A stretch of DNA of 64,000 nt from Cohnella fermenti. GTDB lineage: Bacteria > Bacillota > Bacilli > Paenibacillales > Paenibacillaceae. This document shows, piece by piece, positions 52,858 through 62,028 of the stretch. The notes under the pieces were generated by a model that saw only the letters and a list, made by a program, of their open reading frames with translations, was not told where the DNA came from and searched no databases. Each line of letters opens with the position of its first letter. The first letter of the stretch is position 1. The translations under genes and the position numbers were made by a program. The DNA is taken from NCBI RefSeq assembly GCF_004801405.1, contig NZ_SSOB01000026.1, forward strand, positions 1-64,000. Direction: 5' to 3'.

Positions 52858-54930
52858 GTGAACGTCATCATACGTATCTCTCCCTTCCTTCTCTGCCTCC
52901 TCTTCTTGCTTGCCGCTTGTTGCTCCGTTCTCGGCGTGCCGATGACTTCCGCTCAGCCTTCGTACGTCCGTTATGGCACGGCGGATTTGACCTTCGCCGA
53001 CGCCCCCATCCAATCCGTATCTCTTGAGGGAGAGTGGGAATGGTACGCGAATGAGCTGCTGAATCCCGATCAACTGGCCCTTCAGACGGGCAAACCGAGC
53101 TATATTCATGTGCCCGAGGAGAAGGCGTCCCGCTTCAAATACGGGACGTATTCCTTGAAGCTTGCCCTCTTGCCCGTCGAGATCGGACGCCAGAAGGCGC
53201 TGTACATTGACGATATCGCCAGCGCATACAAGGTATGGATCGACGGCAAGCTGCTCGGAGGCATCGGCGCCGTAGGCGCGTCGAAGGAAGGAGAGACCCC
53301 GCAGTCCCGCACGAAGTTGCTCTTCTTCGAGCCGTCGAGCACCCAAGCGATCGTAGTCGTCCAATTCTCGAATTTTACATTCCGAAGCGAAGGCTCGTTC
53401 CGGGCGGTCACGTTCGGCGATGCCGATTATCTTGAGAATCGCTTGATCATGAACAAGCTGTCCGCAACGCTCACAATCGGAGGCCTTCTGGTTATCGGAC
53501 TGTATCACTTGATCATATTCGGCACCCGAAGACGAGACCTCTCGACCCTATTCGTAGGCCTGTTCGCCGTCGATATCGGTCTGCGCGGCTGGATCAAGGA
53601 CACGTATCTCGTTGATCTCGTCGCGCCGTTCTTGAGTTGGGAATCGATTGTCAAGCTCGATTACATGACCGGATACGCCGCTTACCTGATCCTGGTGCTT
53701 ATTATCAAGCAGATGTTCCCTCGCGAGATGAATCGCATGGCGGCGAACCTGTCGCATGCCTTCACAGTGCTGTTCGCTCTCTATATTGCGGCAACACCTG
53801 CCGAGGTTTACACGAAGACGCTTACTTATCAGTTCGCGACCATGTTTCTGTTCTCTCTGTACACGATCGGTTACGTCTGCATCCTCGCCGCTCGCAGACG
53901 AAGAGATGGCGCTTGGGTCAATATCGTCGGCTATATCGGTATCGCGATCGCGTGCATCAACGATGTGCTGCTGTATCAGCGGGTTATTCAAACGACGGAG
54001 ATGCTGTACGAGGCGATCTTCCTGTTCGTTCTGCTTCAAGCGGTCCTTGTCTCTTACCGGCATTCCCGGCTGTTCGATCGGAACGTCGCGTTGTCCAACG
54101 ACCTGCGGCTGTTGAATTCAACCTTGGAGCACAAGGTTGCAGACCGAACGGCGGATTTGAACCGGAATAATGCGGAACTGGCCCGGATGCACCGCAGCCG
54201 CACCGAGATGCTGGCGAATATCTCGCACGATATGGGATCGCCGTTAACGGGAATTCAAATGAACATGCAATTGATGAAGCAGGGTCTGGTGAAGGCAGAT
54301 CAGCAGCCGGAGTTCGTCCAGTCCATGCTGGACAAAGCCGCATATATCAAGCGCCTGAACGATGACTTATTCGAATTGTCCCTGCTTGAATCCGGACAGC
54401 TTGGCTTTCGATTCAGGCGAATGGAATGGAGAGGCTGCATGGACGAGCTCGTTCGCAAGCTGAAGGCGAACCTGGTCGGACTCGGCACGGACTTGCAAGT
54501 TGGCGTCATGGACACGAAGGTGGAAGACGAAGAGGCATGGGTTCGGGCGGACCCGACGCGGATCATGCAGGCGCTTAACAACTATGTCGAGAATGCGGTC
54601 AAGTTCAGCCGCGTTCCCGGTTCGGCAGTCATCGTCAATTGTCGCATTGCTTCCAGTGAGAATACCCATGGAACGCACTCCTATGACGTTATCGTCGAAG
54701 TGCAGGACTGCGGGCCGGGAATCGCGGAGGAGGATCTGCCCTATGTATTCGATCGCTTCTACCGCAAGGCGGAAGGGAATGCGAACGGCAGCGGACTGGG
54801 ATTGACCATCGTCAGAGAGATCGTCGAGCGGCATGGGGGCCGTGTCGGTGTCGTAAGCCGCGCCGGGGAGGGAAGCTTGTTCTTCTTCTCGCTTCCCGCA
54901 TATCCGGCGGCGCCGCCGGGCCATGAATAG
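52858..54930 (+). CDS. 7TMR-DISM sensor histidine kinase
   Basis: 690 residues. Exported N-terminal beta-sandwich (~30-195, SLEGEWEWYANELLNPDQL.., jelly-roll DISM extracellular type), seven membrane segments (~200-395), coiled coil, HisKA with His457 (LANISHDMGSPLTGI), and HATPase (NNYVENAVKFSR, QDCGPGIAEEDLPYVFDRFYR, GSGLGLTIVREIVERHGG). 7TMR-DISM kinases typically sense carbohydrate or cell-surface cues. The GTG start at 52858 has only a weak AAAG ribosome site, so expression may be low. Partner of the divergent NarL-type regulator. Confidence 0.93.
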   Translation: MNVIIRISPFLLCLLFLLAACCSVLGVPMTSAQPSYVRYGTADLTFADAPIQSVSLEGEWEWYANELLNPDQLALQTGKPSYIHVPEEKASRFKYGTYSLKLALLPVEIGRQKALYIDDIASAYKVWIDGKLLGGIGAVGASKEGETPQSRTKLLFFEPSSTQAIVVVQFSNFTFRSEGSFRAVTFGDADYLENRLIMNKLSATLTIGGLLVIGLYHLIIFGTRRRDLSTLFVGLFAVDIGLRGWIKDTYLVDLVAPFLSWESIVKLDYMTGYAAYLILVLIIKQMFPREMNRMAANLSHAFTVLFALYIAATPAEVYTKTLTYQFATMFLFSLYTIGYVCILAARRRRDGAWVNIVGYIGIAIACINDVLLYQRVIQTTEMLYEAIFLFVLLQAVLVSYRHSRLFDRNVALSNDLRLLNSTLEHKVADRTADLNRNNAELARMHRSRTEMLANISHDMGSPLTGIQMNMQLMKQGLVKADQQPEFVQSMLDKAAYIKRLNDDLFELSLLESGQLGFRFRRMEWRGCMDELVRKLKANLVGLGTDLQVGVMDTKVEDEEAWVRADPTRIMQALNNYVENAVKFSRVPGSAVIVNCRIASSENTHGTHSYDVIVEVQDCGPGIAEEDLPYVFDRFYRKAEGNANGSGLGLTIVREIVERHGGRVGVVSRAGEGSLFFFSLPAYPAAPPGHE

Positions 54931-54954
54931 ACGCCATGAGGTATATAGGATTGG

Positions 54955-54984
54955 CCCGTTCCTTAATGGGAGAACGGGTTTTTT
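54955..54984 (+). terminator. Rho-independent terminator after the kinase gene
   Basis: Stem CCCGTTC/GAACGGG (54955-54961, 54972-54978) followed by TTTTTT. Classic form; isolates the kinase gene from the dockerin operon. Confidence 0.88.
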
Positions 54985-55002
54985 CCATTTAACGTCACAA
55001 TA

Positions 55003-55045
55003 TGACCTTTCGTCACTAATTCGCAGAAGAGCATGCCTTTATAAT
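55003..55045 (+). promoter_or_regulatory. Operator TGAC-N5-GTCA and promoter of the dockerin-cohesin operon
   Basis: TGAC (55003-55006), five bases, GTCA (55012-55015), TATAAT 55040-55045, no good -35, as in an activator-dependent promoter with the site centred near -42. A further copy of TTAACGTCAC lies at 54989-54998. The AAGGAGG ribosome site follows at 55064. Confidence 0.7.
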
Positions 55046-55079
55046 TAGGCCTGACTAAGACAACAAGGAGGCTATACAC

Positions 55080-57101
55080 GTGACTTCCAGTGTAATTGGC
55101 AAATTCTTATTAGGCATAGCGCTTGCGCTGACGATTCTCCCCTTGCCGGTGGATAAGGGGGACACCTCCGCCTACGCGGAGGGATTGACCGCCACTTCAA
55201 CCGCACTAACCGGACCGACCTCGTCCATGGCCGGGGTGGCTGCCTATCTGAGTGCGACCGTGACGGACGCTCCCTATCAAACGATTAACTATGGCTTTCC
55301 CATGAACTATTATCTGGGCTCGGTCGCCTTCGTAGAAGATGGAGTGACACTGGACACGGTCTCGTTATCGCTGTCGCCGACAGCTACCTTCAACGTCTCG
55401 GAATTAAGCGAAGGCGACCACACGGTTACGGCGGTCTACAGCGGAGTCGAGGGCAGCGCAGAAGGCAGCGCGTCGGATTCGTTCACCTTTACGATTACGC
55501 CGCTGGACAGAGGGCTGTGGGAATCCTTAGGCGCGGAAGGCTATACGCTGACGGGCTCAGCCGATTCCTTCCAGCTTGTACTGGGCGCCGACGAGACGCC
55601 GTATGTCGCCTTCCGCGACTTGGGCAGCTTGAAGGTGAACGTTCTCAAATTTGACGGGGAAGAATGGGTGAGCATCTTCGACTCGATTAGCGAGAACGGG
55701 CTTTATATTAGTCTGATTACCGCTCCGAACGGCAAGCTTTATTTAAGTTACCTGAGTTACAACAATTCCTTCCAAGTGAAGACTTACGATCCAACCAGCG
55801 GGGAATGGGAATCTCTATCATCAGACGGAATTCCTTACCCCAACTTGTCGAGCAATTCGCTGACTATCGGGTCGGACGGCACGCCTTACCTGTCGTACAT
55901 TCATACAGGGTTTAACTATACAACTTACGGCTACACGAGCAAGACGGAGGTCAGACGCTTCGACGGATCCGAATGGGTACTCGTTGGCGATGAACATGGC
56001 GTCTATGAAGGTGATTTGTATTACAGTTCACTAGCGGTCGGACCCGAAGATCGGCTCTACTTCGGCTATCGGGACAAGGAGCTAAAGGTAAAATTGAAGA
56101 CGTATGACGACACCTCAGATAGCTGGGAGCTGGTCGACGGCATCGAAGACTTCTTGCCGAACAAGGTAAGCTACTTGGCTCCGATCTCCGTATCCACCGC
56201 AAACGGGGCTATTTATATGGCGTACACCAACTACGATTCTCCCAGCTATAGCGAGATCGCCAAGTTCGACGGAACCGAGTGGTCGCAACCGGGATCCTTC
56301 GACACCGTCGGCTCCAGTGAGAACATCTCCGTCCGGTTAGGAGCGGATGACACGCTCTATGCGGTGGTCAAGAGCAATGCCGACCAGCAAAGCTACGTCG
56401 AGAAGTACCAGGATGACGAGTGGAGCATCATCGGAGACAACTCGTTCGCCATCAATACGGTCAGCCTTGCCCGACTGGCTATCGGGACGGATAACCAGCC
56501 GTACGTCGCCTACTTCGAGAGCGCCAGCCCGCTCTTCATGCAGGCCTCGACGATCGGCGCGGGAACACCCCAACCTTCAAATACGTACACGATCGAGCCG
56601 ATCGCGAACCAGACCGCGAACCCCTTGAGCGTCGGCTACACAAGCGGAATGCAGGAAGAGAAATATATTACGCTGACCCGCACGGGCACGGGAGACCTGA
56701 CTAACTTGACGGTCGCACTGAGCGGCCAGAACGCAGAGGACTTCGTCGTTGCGCCGCCCGAAGCGACTGCGCTCGACGACGCAGCACCTTCGACTTGGTT
56801 CACCGTGAGGGCGGCAGACGGGTTGTCCGCAGGTACCTATACCGCCACCATAACGGTATCGGCCGACCACATGACAAGCGTCTCGTTCACGGTGACCCAG
56901 GTCGTGCGATCCCTGAAGGGAGACATCAACCATGACGGCCTCGTCACTCCGGCGGATGCGCTGTATATTACGAAGTACATGCAAGGCAAAATCGACCTGA
57001 CGGACGAGCAGTTTGAAGTCTTGGATATGAACGGCGACGGCGAGCTTAATTCCGAAGACGTTCAGATGATCATGAACATTTATTTGGGGGTTTCCATATG
57101 A
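55080..57101 (+). CDS. Secreted dockerin-bearing protein with Ig-like and propeller-like domains
   Basis: 673 residues from GTG 55080, AAGGAGG nine bases upstream. Signal peptide (IGKFLLGIALALTILPLPV..AYA), an Ig-like domain (~35-140, GPTSSMAGVAAYLSATVTDA.. HTVTAVYSG), a six- to seven-blade propeller-like region with W/GTPY repeats (~145-490, e.g. LVLGADETPYVAFRD, LTIGSDGTPYLSYIH, LAIGTDNQPYVAYF), a ~105-residue beta domain (~500-605), and a C-terminal type I-like dockerin (~612-673) with two calcium loops, GDINHDGLVTPAD and LDMNGDGELNSED. It should bind the cohesins encoded by the next gene (ATGA overlap). No catalytic domain is recognised. Confidence 0.9.
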   Translation: MTSSVIGKFLLGIALALTILPLPVDKGDTSAYAEGLTATSTALTGPTSSMAGVAAYLSATVTDAPYQTINYGFPMNYYLGSVAFVEDGVTLDTVSLSLSPTATFNVSELSEGDHTVTAVYSGVEGSAEGSASDSFTFTITPLDRGLWESLGAEGYTLTGSADSFQLVLGADETPYVAFRDLGSLKVNVLKFDGEEWVSIFDSISENGLYISLITAPNGKLYLSYLSYNNSFQVKTYDPTSGEWESLSSDGIPYPNLSSNSLTIGSDGTPYLSYIHTGFNYTTYGYTSKTEVRRFDGSEWVLVGDEHGVYEGDLYYSSLAVGPEDRLYFGYRDKELKVKLKTYDDTSDSWELVDGIEDFLPNKVSYLAPISVSTANGAIYMAYTNYDSPSYSEIAKFDGTEWSQPGSFDTVGSSENISVRLGADDTLYAVVKSNADQQSYVEKYQDDEWSIIGDNSFAINTVSLARLAIGTDNQPYVAYFESASPLFMQASTIGAGTPQPSNTYTIEPIANQTANPLSVGYTSGMQEEKYITLTRTGTGDLTNLTVALSGQNAEDFVVAPPEATALDDAAPSTWFTVRAADGLSAGTYTATITVSADHMTSVSFTVTQVVRSLKGDINHDGLVTPADALYITKYMQGKIDLTDEQFEVLDMNGDGELNSEDVQMIMNIYLGVSI

Positions 57102-59710
57102 TTAATGCAACAAGGAGCCGTCTCGTGCAAGCCATCAAGAAGACATTCGTCCTGCTCGCGGTCATCTGCCTCATTCTCTCCGGGCATACGGCGACCTTCG
57201 CGGAGCCGTATTCGTCCGCCAAGGCGGAAGTCGGCAGCGTCTCGGGAGCGCCGGGTGACACGGTCAATGTAGAGGTATCGTTCGACCCGCAAAACAACTA
57301 CTTCTGGAAATATGCTGTGGAGCTTGAATACGACTCCAATATCCTTGAGCTGGTGGCCAACAGTCCGGTGACCAGCCTCGGGACGCCCGACTCCTTCGAT
57401 GTGGACACGGATAGCGAAGGAACGATATACGTGAATTCGCACTATGCCTTGTTCTTCGAACCCTCCCCGCAAACTCTGTTCACGATTCACTTTCGAATCA
57501 AAGAGAGTGCGGCGCCCGGAGACTCCGTCGTCTCCATTCGCGACTTCGCCTATACGGAGGACACGGCCCCGATCTCCCTCGAGTCTTCCGCTCTAACGGC
57601 CGGATCCGTTACCGTGACCTCGACGTTGCCAACGACGGGGAGTGCAACCGTCACGGTCGGTAGCGCCAACGGCGTCGCGGGTGAGAACGTGACCGTCCCC
57701 GTTGTTCTCTCCGAATCGTCGGACGGCGTCGCCTCCTACGGAATTCGGATCGACTTCGACACCAACGTGCTTGAAGCGCAATCCGTCCAGGGAGAATCGG
57801 GAGATTATTTCTCTTCGATCATTAACAATAATAGCGGCTATGTCCAAGCAGCTTGGGCTGATGCATCCGGAGGCGACGAGCCTCTGGATGCGGGAAGCCG
57901 GTTATTCCTCCTTACGTTCACGATTAAGGAAGATGTCGCATCGGGAGACTCGCCGCTGACGGTCGCCGAGGAAGATCTTCTCAGCTTCACCCTCACGGAC
58001 GCCTCGGCAATCGAGCTGGAGAAGACGCTGGTCGAGGGCAAGATCACCGTGATGCAGAGCGAGCCAACGTCGTGGACGTATTCGATCGCCCCCATCGAGA
58101 ATCAGACATTGACGGCATTGACGGTCGGTTACGCGGCGGGAGCCGAAGAGACGAAGACCATCGCGGTCATCAGAACGGGAACGGGGACGTTAACGAATGT
58201 GACAACCGTTCTGGGCGGAACGAATGCCGACGACTTCACCGTCACTCAGCCGGAATCCACGACTCTGGACGACAACTCGTCCTCTACTCTCTTCACCGTG
58301 AAGCCGAAGCCCGGATTATCGACGGGCACGCATAAGGCGACGGTCACTGTATCAGCCGACCATATGACCAGCGTATCCTTCACCGTTACCCAGACGGTCA
58401 GGACATCGGGAACAGGGACAGGCTCGTCCGTCGTCACATCTGAACCGGAGGCGACGAATGAAGGAGTGGACGTGCTCGTTAACGGCAAATCGCAGAGTGC
58501 AGGCACGGTGAGAACAAGCACACGGAACGGCCAATCGGTAACGACCGTCATCGTCGATTCGACGAAGCTGTCCGAGCTTCTTGCCCAAGAAGGACAGATG
58601 CCGACCATTACCCTTCCGTTCGCATCGGATCAAGACATCTCGATCGGCGAGCTCGACGGCCGGATGCTGCTGGAGATGGAGCAGCGGCAGGCAATCCTGG
58701 AACTGAAGACGAAGAACGCCGTCTATACGATTCCAACGCAACTGATCGACCTCGACGAGCTTCGGAAGCAGTTCGGCGACAATGTCGCACTGGAGGAGGT
58801 CAAGCTTCAGATCGAGATCGCCGCTCCGACGACGAATGCCGATCGGCTGATCCAAGATGCTGTCGATCGGGACGGACTGGCGCTTGTCGCCTCTCCTGTC
58901 GAATTCTCCATTCATGCCTTCTACGGGGACCGATCCATCGAAGTCTCGGCCTTCGACTCCTACGTGAAGAGAAGGATATCCGTTCCGTTAGAGGTTGACA
59001 GGGGCCGGATTACGACGGCGGTCGTCGTGGACTCGGACGGAACCGTTCGCCATGTACCGACGAGAATCGTCGACGTCGACGGTCAGGTCTACGCGGAGGT
59101 GAACAGCTTGACGAACAGCGTGTATGCCCTCGTCTGGCATCCTCTCAAGTTTGAAGACGTAACGTCGGACTGGGCGAAGGAAGCCGTGAACGACATGGGC
59201 TCGCGATTGATTGTGACAGGAGTCGAAGACGGCTTGTTCTACCCGAATCGAGACATCACCCGCGCGGAGTTCGCGGCGATCCTCGTCCGGGCGCTCGGGC
59301 TGAAGTCGGAGAGCGGCCAGACCTCATTCACTGATGTGAACGCCTCCGCCTGGTACAACGATTCGGTTCTCACGCTGTCTGCCTACGGCCTGATCAACGG
59401 ATTCGAAGACGGCACCTTCCGTCCCGGCGACAAGATCACGCGCGAACAGGCGATCGCGATCATCGCCAAGGCGATGGAGACAACCGGACTGAAGGAACGA
59501 ATTCTGTCCGGGAATGCCGATTCGCTGTTGCGCCCGTTCGCCGATTCCGATCAGGTCTCGACTTGGGCAATAAGCGGCTTCGCGGACTGTCTGCAAGCCG
59601 GTGTCATATCCGGCCGCAACGACAACACCCTCGCTCCTCAAGCCTCGATCACGAGAGCCGAAGCCGCCGTCCTCGTTCAGAACCTGCTTCGGGAGTCCGA
59701 ACTGATCTAA
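57098..59710 (+). CDS. Two-cohesin SLH-anchored scaffold protein
   Basis: 870 residues. Signal peptide (AIKKTFVLLAVICLILSG..TFA). Cohesin 1 (~38-165, VGSVSGAPGDTVNVEVSFDPQNNYFWKYAVELEYDSNILEL..) and cohesin 2 (~178-310, VGSANGVAGENVTVPVVLSESSDGVASYGIRIDFDTNVLEA..). Then a ~108-residue domain homologous to that in the dockerin protein, both ending SADHMTSVSFTVTQ. A ~230-residue beta-rich region and three SLH repeats (~685-865, FEDVTSDWAKEAV, FTDVNASAWYNDSV, FADSDQVSTWAI) follow. It is the wall-anchored receptor for dockerin proteins, comparable in plan to cellulosomal anchoring scaffoldins. ATG 57098 overlaps the upstream stop. Confidence 0.92.
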   Translation: MINATRSRLVQAIKKTFVLLAVICLILSGHTATFAEPYSSAKAEVGSVSGAPGDTVNVEVSFDPQNNYFWKYAVELEYDSNILELVANSPVTSLGTPDSFDVDTDSEGTIYVNSHYALFFEPSPQTLFTIHFRIKESAAPGDSVVSIRDFAYTEDTAPISLESSALTAGSVTVTSTLPTTGSATVTVGSANGVAGENVTVPVVLSESSDGVASYGIRIDFDTNVLEAQSVQGESGDYFSSIINNNSGYVQAAWADASGGDEPLDAGSRLFLLTFTIKEDVASGDSPLTVAEEDLLSFTLTDASAIELEKTLVEGKITVMQSEPTSWTYSIAPIENQTLTALTVGYAAGAEETKTIAVIRTGTGTLTNVTTVLGGTNADDFTVTQPESTTLDDNSSSTLFTVKPKPGLSTGTHKATVTVSADHMTSVSFTVTQTVRTSGTGTGSSVVTSEPEATNEGVDVLVNGKSQSAGTVRTSTRNGQSVTTVIVDSTKLSELLAQEGQMPTITLPFASDQDISIGELDGRMLLEMEQRQAILELKTKNAVYTIPTQLIDLDELRKQFGDNVALEEVKLQIEIAAPTTNADRLIQDAVDRDGLALVASPVEFSIHAFYGDRSIEVSAFDSYVKRRISVPLEVDRGRITTAVVVDSDGTVRHVPTRIVDVDGQVYAEVNSLTNSVYALVWHPLKFEDVTSDWAKEAVNDMGSRLIVTGVEDGLFYPNRDITRAEFAAILVRALGLKSESGQTSFTDVNASAWYNDSVLTLSAYGLINGFEDGTFRPGDKITREQAIAIIAKAMETTGLKERILSGNADSLLRPFADSDQVSTWAISGFADCLQAGVISGRNDNTLAPQASITRAEAAVLVQNLLRESELI

Positions 59711-59740
59711 CGGAGCAAGCTCTTGAATGACCGGCAAGAC

Positions 59741-59786
59741 ACCTCGGAAGCCTCTGTCCGGACAACCGGACAGAGGCTTCCGAGGT
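59741..59786. terminator. Perfect 21-bp hairpin after the scaffold gene
   Basis: The 21-base arm 59741-59761 (ACCTCGGAAGCCTC...) is exactly complemented by 59766-59786 around the loop ACAA. It separates the plus-strand cohesin operon from the convergent cupin gene and can stop both strands, although ATTCTAAT is a weak tail. Confidence 0.75.
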
Positions 59787-59865
59787 ATTCTAATGGGGGA
59801 CATAAACATAAAGAGGATTCAATAGGCCGATGTTAGACCTTCGCCGGACACAGCTTCGTAACAGC

Positions 59866-60420
59866 CTACCTCTCGTCCGTATACTTCAGCAGCTTCCGAT
59901 GAACGCCCGTCAATCGCCCGATTCCGTTCAACCCGCCGAACAGCGCGCGTTGCAGCCAGAGGGGAATTCCGGCCACCAGCGTATCCTGAAGCGAGAGGAC
60001 AAGCGCCGTATGCAGCGGATTCTTCGGAGTGCCCTTCCCGTCCGTAAGGCCATCGTCCATGAGCCCGTAGTGGATACGGACCGACTGCTCGAAGCCGCTC
60101 GGGGGCGTCAGCTTCACCCGGAAGGCAACCTCCTCGCCGTGCGCGTTCCGGAACGTATGCGCCGTCCCGATCGGTGCCGTCAGCGTCTGCCCGGGCTCCA
60201 GCACCCGCTCCTCCCCGCCCAGACTTACCGTCAGCCGGCCGCGCAGCACCTCGAACTCTTCCGTGAACTTGCGGTGATAATGCAGCGGCGGCCCGTCACC
60301 ATTCGGCGGCAGCTCGACCTCGATCAGCAGGTGCTTGCCTCCCGTCTCCGCTGCCGTCTCTACGAACGTAATCTGCTCCCCGGTATATCGATGCTTCACG
60401 GTTCTCGCGTTCATACTCAT
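59866..60420 (-). CDS. Cupin-domain protein
   Basis: 184 residues. Cupin motif 1 PPLHYHRKFTEEFEVLRG (metal-binding HxH..E) and motif 2 PIGTAHTFRNAHGE in a conserved beta-barrel at ~35-110, plus a C-terminal helical part (~125-184, NPLHTALVLSLQDTLVAGIPLWLQRALFGGLNGIGRL) with a hydrophobic, possibly membrane-touching helix. ATG 60420 overlaps the proS stop (ATGA), so it is co-translated with proS and under T-box control. The biochemical role is unknown. Confidence 0.88.
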   Translation of the reverse strand: MSMNARTVKHRYTGEQITFVETAAETGGKHLLIEVELPPNGDGPPLHYHRKFTEEFEVLRGRLTVSLGGEERVLEPGQTLTAPIGTAHTFRNAHGEEVAFRVKLTPPSGFEQSVRIHYGLMDDGLTDGKGTPKNPLHTALVLSLQDTLVAGIPLWLQRALFGGLNGIGRLTGVHRKLLKYTDER

Positions 60421-61733
60421 GCTTCTGTCCCCTCTCCGTAGTAGTCCTGAAGCCGATTCACGGCTTCTTCAGTCGAATACACGCCGCCGCCCCGACCATC
60501 CCGGAAGACGAGCTCTACCTTGCCTTGCTCCGCTTCCTTGCCGACGACAAGCCTGACAGGAATGCCGAGCAGATCGGAATCGTTGAACTTCACCCCGGCG
60601 CGTTCCTCCCGATCATCCAGCAGAGCCTCGAATCCGAAGTCGGTCAACCTGTCATACAACTGCTCTGCAATGTGCCGCTGCACCTCATTCTTGGCAGAGA
60701 CGGGAATAATATGCGCGTGATAAGGAGCGAGGGATTGCGGCCAGACCAGCCCCCTCTCGTCATGCCTCTGTTCAGCGATGGCAGCGAGAAGACGGGAGAG
60801 ACCGATGCCGTAGCAGCCCATGAGCAGGGTTCGTTCCTCGCCGGACGAGTCGGTCGCTCGCGCCTGCAGCGCCTCGCTGTACTTCGTGCCCAGCCTGAAC
60901 ACATGGCCAACCTCGATGCCGCGGGTCAACCTCAGCTTCCCTTCCGCGCAGCGGGGGCAAGCGTCGTTATCCGCAACGGTGCCGAAGTTCTCCGTTTGAG
61001 CCAGGGGAAAGTCGCGCGCCTGCGCTTGCTCCAGGTTGGCCGCGTAATCGCAACTTTCGCAAGAGACGACCGTGTCCTCGCCGATCGAAGCGAGCGCGAT
61101 GAATTCATGTGTGCCTCCGGCGTCTCCGATCGTCCCGCCGTCGGCTTCGACCAGCTTGAAGGCAAGCCCGCATCGGGAGAGAATCCGGTTGTACGCCTGC
61201 CGCATCGCTTCATACGACCGCTCGAGCCCCTCCTCGGACAGATCGAAGGAGTAGGCGTCCTTCATCAGGAACTCCCGCCCTCGCAGCAGCCCGAATCGCG
61301 GACGACGCTCGTCCCGGAACTTCGTCTGGATCTGATACAGCGTAACGGGCAGCTTCCGATAGCTCCCGATCTCGCTCGCAACCAGAGAGGTAATGACCTC
61401 CTCGTGAGTAGGCCCCAGTGCGAACTCGCGGTCGTGCCGGTCGCGAAGACGAACCAGCTCCGGACCGTACGCCTCGTAGCGGCCGGACTGCCGCCACAAT
61501 TCGGCCGGCTGCAGCGCCGGCATCAGCAGCTCCTGCGCCCCCGCCCGGTCCAGCTCCTCGCGGACAATGCGCTCGATCCGGCGCAACACGCGCCACCCGA
61601 GCGGCAGATACGAATACACTCCCGCGGCCAACTGCCGGATATACCCTCCGCGAAGCAGCAGCCGGTGGCTTGCCGCCTCCGCTTCGGCCGGTACGTCTCT
61701 CAGCGTGCTTCCGAATAACGTCGATTGCCTCAT
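60417..61733 (-). CDS. proS: Prolyl-tRNA synthetase without editing domain
   Basis: 438 residues, class II synthetase charging tRNA-Pro. Conserved: LPLGWRVLRRIERIVREEL, LLMPALQPAELWRQSGR, ALGPTHEEVITSL, TKFRDERRPRFGLLRGREFLMKDAYSFD (motif 2), GIEVGHVFRLGTKYSE, MGCYGIGLSRLLAAIAEQ (motif 3), and a C-terminal anticodon-binding domain. The ~180-residue INS/YbaK editing insertion between motifs 2 and 3 of usual bacterial ProRS (~570 residues) is missing. In its place is a short segment with CESC and CPRC pairs that may bind zinc. ATG 61733 has GGAGGTGATC upstream. Regulated by the T-box leader. Confidence 0.94.
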   Translation of the reverse strand: MRQSTLFGSTLRDVPAEAEAASHRLLLRGGYIRQLAAGVYSYLPLGWRVLRRIERIVREELDRAGAQELLMPALQPAELWRQSGRYEAYGPELVRLRDRHDREFALGPTHEEVITSLVASEIGSYRKLPVTLYQIQTKFRDERRPRFGLLRGREFLMKDAYSFDLSEEGLERSYEAMRQAYNRILSRCGLAFKLVEADGGTIGDAGGTHEFIALASIGEDTVVSCESCDYAANLEQAQARDFPLAQTENFGTVADNDACPRCAEGKLRLTRGIEVGHVFRLGTKYSEALQARATDSSGEERTLLMGCYGIGLSRLLAAIAEQRHDERGLVWPQSLAPYHAHIIPVSAKNEVQRHIAEQLYDRLTDFGFEALLDDREERAGVKFNDSDLLGIPVRLVVGKEAEQGKVELVFRDGRGGGVYSTEEAVNRLQDYYGEGTEA

Positions 61734-61779
61734 TCCGATCACCTCCGCGCTTTCTCTGAGACACAACGAATAAACAACA

Positions 61780-62028
61780 AAAAAACGCACTCGTCAGGGA
61801 CGAATGCGCTCGCGGTACCACCCTAATTCGATCGCCCCGCAAGGCGATCCTCGATCCGGATAACGGCCGGGTCCGGCAACGGTTCGCCTGTCAGACGACA
61901 AGCTCTCCGTCACTGCTCGCGAGGCGGGGCCGGTCGTTCGGCGCGGGAATCTCTCAGCCAGGGATTCCTTCTCTGAAGCGCCTTCACCCGAATCGGCATG
62001 CCCTCGGTCCGTGCAGTTGCAACTATTG
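61780..62028 (-). ncRNA. T-box riboswitch (proline)
   Basis: On the minus strand the conserved T-box AGGGTGGTACCGCG (plus-strand 61811-61824) is followed by a terminator stem GCGCATTCGTC/GACGAGTGCG and a run of seven T. Stem I is closed by ACTGC (62013-62017) with GCAGT (61912-61916) and carries the CAGAGA..CTGGCTGAGAGA distal-loop elements. A CCG in the CGAACGACCGG strand of stem I fits a proline specifier, but the exact loop was not folded. Uncharged tRNA-Pro would stabilise the antiterminator and switch on proS and the cupin gene. Confidence 0.9.
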
